From: a virus | Strand: one strand, 5' to 3' | Length of the DNA: 32,579 nucleotides | IMG/VR virus record: IMGVR_UViG_3300036801_000282 | Coordinates: 1 to 32,579 of that record | Shown here: positions 31,333 to 32,579 of the stretch, piece after piece | How the letters are laid out: each line of letters starts with the position of its first letter | How positions within the stretch are numbered: position 1 is the stretch's first letter | Position numbers and translations under genes: made by a program | The notes under the pieces: generated by a model | The model's input: the letters and a program-made list of their open reading frames with translations, nothing else | The model's database searches: none | What the model was told of the DNA's origin: nothing

Positions 31333-31673
31333 CCCTGATGATGGTCACCGAACTGTTCATGAAAACCGTGCTGCTGGGCATCGCGCTGGGATGGAAAAAT
31401 CTAAACGCGCTGCCCGCCTGCGCCGAGTACCGGCTTGATGAACACTGGTGGTTTGCGATCAACGCCCACGGCGAGGCCACCAAATGCAGCGTGGGCATGG
31501 ACGTTCCACCGCACTCGATTTACTACGAATTCAACGGCTTCCCTTTCGGAATCGCAGACGCCCACGAAGGCATGTGCGGATCGGGCGGGCTGGCCAACGA
31601 AAACGAACTCATGCGCGTGATCGACGCCAAAATTAAGTGGCTCGAAGACGCCGAGAAAGCGAGGCTGATGTGA
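31329..31673 (+). CDS. Small hypothetical protein of early operon (2)
   Basis: A 114-aa product coupled by ATGA to its neighbour; ATG codons two to ten residues later are alternative starts. The N-terminus is a moderately hydrophobic helix (MVTELFMKTVLLGIALGW). After it comes a compact part with WWFAINAHGEATKCSVGMDVPPHSIYYEFNGFPFGIADAHEGMCGSG, rich in aromatic residues and with conserved-looking Trp-Trp. The C-terminal helix is KIKWLEDAEKARL. No enzyme motif is recognised. The gene sits among other small coupled genes and is probably an early accessory protein. Confidence 0.6.
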   Translation: MTLMMVTELFMKTVLLGIALGWKNLNALPACAEYRLDEHWWFAINAHGEATKCSVGMDVPPHSIYYEFNGFPFGIADAHEGMCGSGGLANENELMRVIDAKIKWLEDAEKARLM

Positions 31674-31870
31674 GCAAGTGGCAAGTCAACATCTTCGGGG
31701 TGGTCCCCAACATGCTGGAGGTTGAGGCCGCCGACGCCGACGAAGCCGAGGAAAAAGCGCTCCAGGCAGTTTTAGACGTGCTGGATTTTGAGGCCGAAGA
31801 CCAGCCAGATTCACCCCCTCCCCCGGAGGCGAAGGAAAAGCGAAAGGTCGTTTCATGGCCAGTTTCATAA
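31670..31870 (+). CDS. Small acidic hypothetical protein
   Basis: A 66-aa product beginning at a GTG that overlaps the previous stop (GTGA at 31670-31673). Upstream in-frame codons would run inside the previous gene. The protein has KWQVNIFGVVPNMLEVEAADADEAEEKALQAVLDVLDFE, a strand-helix unit of the type found in small phage proteins with 'w.V...g......veA.deeeA...A', then a Pro/Glu linker and a basic end. Function unknown. Its 3' end overlaps the next gene by 16 nt. Confidence 0.55.
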   Translation: MSKWQVNIFGVVPNMLEVEAADADEAEEKALQAVLDVLDFEAEDQPDSPPPPEAKEKRKVVSWPVS

Positions 31871-32070
31871 TTCGCATGGCCGATGGGAGGTTCTTTGCCG
31901 ACCTGAAAGATGGGCGGATCATCACCACCAGCGATTGCAACTATGCCCAGCGGTTTAGGAACCGCTGGCTCGCCTTGCAGCAGGCAGCGGCGGGGCAAGG
32001 CTTCTCCGGTGCCTACATCCTGCCCTACGTGGCTCCAGAGCCCGAGGGCAAGGCTTCTATCGAAGGATGA
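31855..32070 (+). CDS. Small hypothetical protein of early operon (3)
   Basis: A 71-aa product. The sequence (ASFIIRMADGRFFADLKDGRIITTSDCNYAQRFRNRWLALQQ) shows three short strands and a helix, typical of a small alpha/beta phage protein. 'yvir..dG.yw...g.....d...A..f' patterns occur in many phage hypotheticals. The ATG overlaps the previous gene, and AAGCGAAAGG precedes it. The stop overlaps the next ATG (ATGA at 32067-32070). Function unknown. Confidence 0.55.
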   Translation: MASFIIRMADGRFFADLKDGRIITTSDCNYAQRFRNRWLALQQAAAGQGFSGAYILPYVAPEPEGKASIEG

Positions 32071-32579
32071 AAAAACCAATGAAGCTACTACTCACAGACC
32101 TGTTTAGGAAAATTGCGCTGCTCGCAGTCGCAGTCTGCCCCTTCTGTGATGGATTGGGCCTGATTCGAAGCGAAAGCGGCTCGCGTCCCTGCTCCTGCCA
32201 GCGGGAGGCCGAGGCCAAAGCCAGAATGAACCGGGCGCGCATTCCGCCCGGCTTCGCTCCGGCCAGCTTCTTAAATTTCAAGCGCAACACGAGCAACGCG
32301 CGGGCGCAGATGGTGACCGAAAGCTATGCGCGCGAATTTGTGCCGGGCGACAAGGAGCGCAAGCCAGCCGGGCTGCTATTGGTCGGATCGGTCGGAGTCG
32401 GCAAAACCCACCTGGCGGTGTCGATCCTGCGCGAACTAATCCAAACTAAAGGCATAGAAGGCCGGTTCGTGGATATGGTCGAGCTGCTCGACCAGCTGCG
32501 CGGCAGCTATAGCAGCACGCTCGAAGATCAGCGCGAAATTCTGCGGCCGATTTTTAACGCCGACCTGGTGGTCCTCGAT
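32067..32579 (+). CDS. DnaC-like helicase loader, 3' end beyond window
   Basis: The frame is open to the window edge (171 codons). The N-terminal region has a zinc-knuckle pattern CPFC (residues 24-27) with CSC (42-44), and then the DnaC/DnaI-type linker IPPGFAPASFLNFKRN. AGLLLVGSVGVGKTHLAVSILRELI (101-125) contains the Walker A GSVGVGKTH. ADLVVLD at the very end is the beginning of Walker B. Such proteins load the replicative helicase onto phage origin DNA. The ATGA overlap couples it to the preceding gene. The first 23 residues are hydrophobic-basic and precede the zinc motif, so an internal start at residue 5 is also possible. Confidence 0.8.
   Translation, partial: MKKPMKLLLTDLFRKIALLAVAVCPFCDGLGLIRSESGSRPCSCQREAEAKARMNRARIPPGFAPASFLNFKRNTSNARAQMVTESYAREFVPGDKERKPAGLLLVGSVGVGKTHLAVSILRELIQTKGIEGRFVDMVELLDQLRGSYSSTLEDQREILRPIFNADLVVLD

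Noticed and set aside
32067-32145. Signal peptide or lipobox on the DnaC-like protein (hydrophobic run ending at Cys 24)
   Set aside because: The cysteine belongs to a CPFC/CSC zinc pattern typical of helicase loaders, which act in the cytoplasm, and the hydrophobic stretch is interrupted by charged residues.

Overview
This window is most of a double-stranded DNA tailed phage genome, or an intact prophage or metagenomic phage contig, with short-tailed (podovirus-like) architecture. DNA is roughly 60% GC. Genes are tightly packed, with many 1-4 nt start/stop overlaps and good AGGAG-type ribosome binding sites. I see no tRNA, rRNA, integrase, insertion sequence or CRISPR array. The host cannot be read directly. 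The GC content, the secreted Fn3-like proteins with paired cysteines and the pectate-lyase-fold spikes remind me of phages and prophages of soil Acidobacteriota, but that is only an inference.

Layout: (1) 14-1459, minus strand: three coupled genes, namely a 329-aa protein of possible replication type, a small zinc-finger-like protein and a small SH3-like hypothetical. (2) 1460-1793: a divergent intergenic region with candidate regulatory sites. (3) 1794-9721, plus strand, head module: a putative small structural protein, a His-rich protein, terminase large subunit, portal, several small proteins, a putative scaffold and an N4-gp56-like major capsid protein. (4) 9806-16022, connector and tail module: coiled-coil and disordered proteins, two paralogous head-tail adaptor-like proteins separated by a 45-aa basic ORF, and a 1116-aa nozzle/stabilisation-like protein. 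(5) 16032-22722: a GNAT-like protein and three presumptive internal (ejection) virion proteins followed by a hypothetical. (6) 22719-23705: a SleB-like cell-wall hydrolase and a small tail appendage protein. (7) 23662-29453: five consecutive genes whose products all begin with a signal peptide or signal anchor. They comprise two beta-helix spike-like proteins, one repeat-containing beta protein, and two tandem Fn3-like cysteine-rich paralogues. (8) 29454-32579: a regulated promoter region, then an early operon with an SbcC/Rad50-like ATPase, four small proteins and the start of a DnaC-like helicase loader, which is cut by the window edge.

The packaging and head genes build and fill the capsid. 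The adaptors and nozzle make the short tail, and the internal proteins plus the hydrolase should carry DNA through the envelope. The right-hand operon should serve DNA replication and recombination. The most unusual content is the signal-peptide gene cluster, which implies that a large block of phage proteins is exported from the infected cell, and a frame-independent, strongly over-represented AT-rich octamer (AACTAAAA) scattered through a GC-rich genome.
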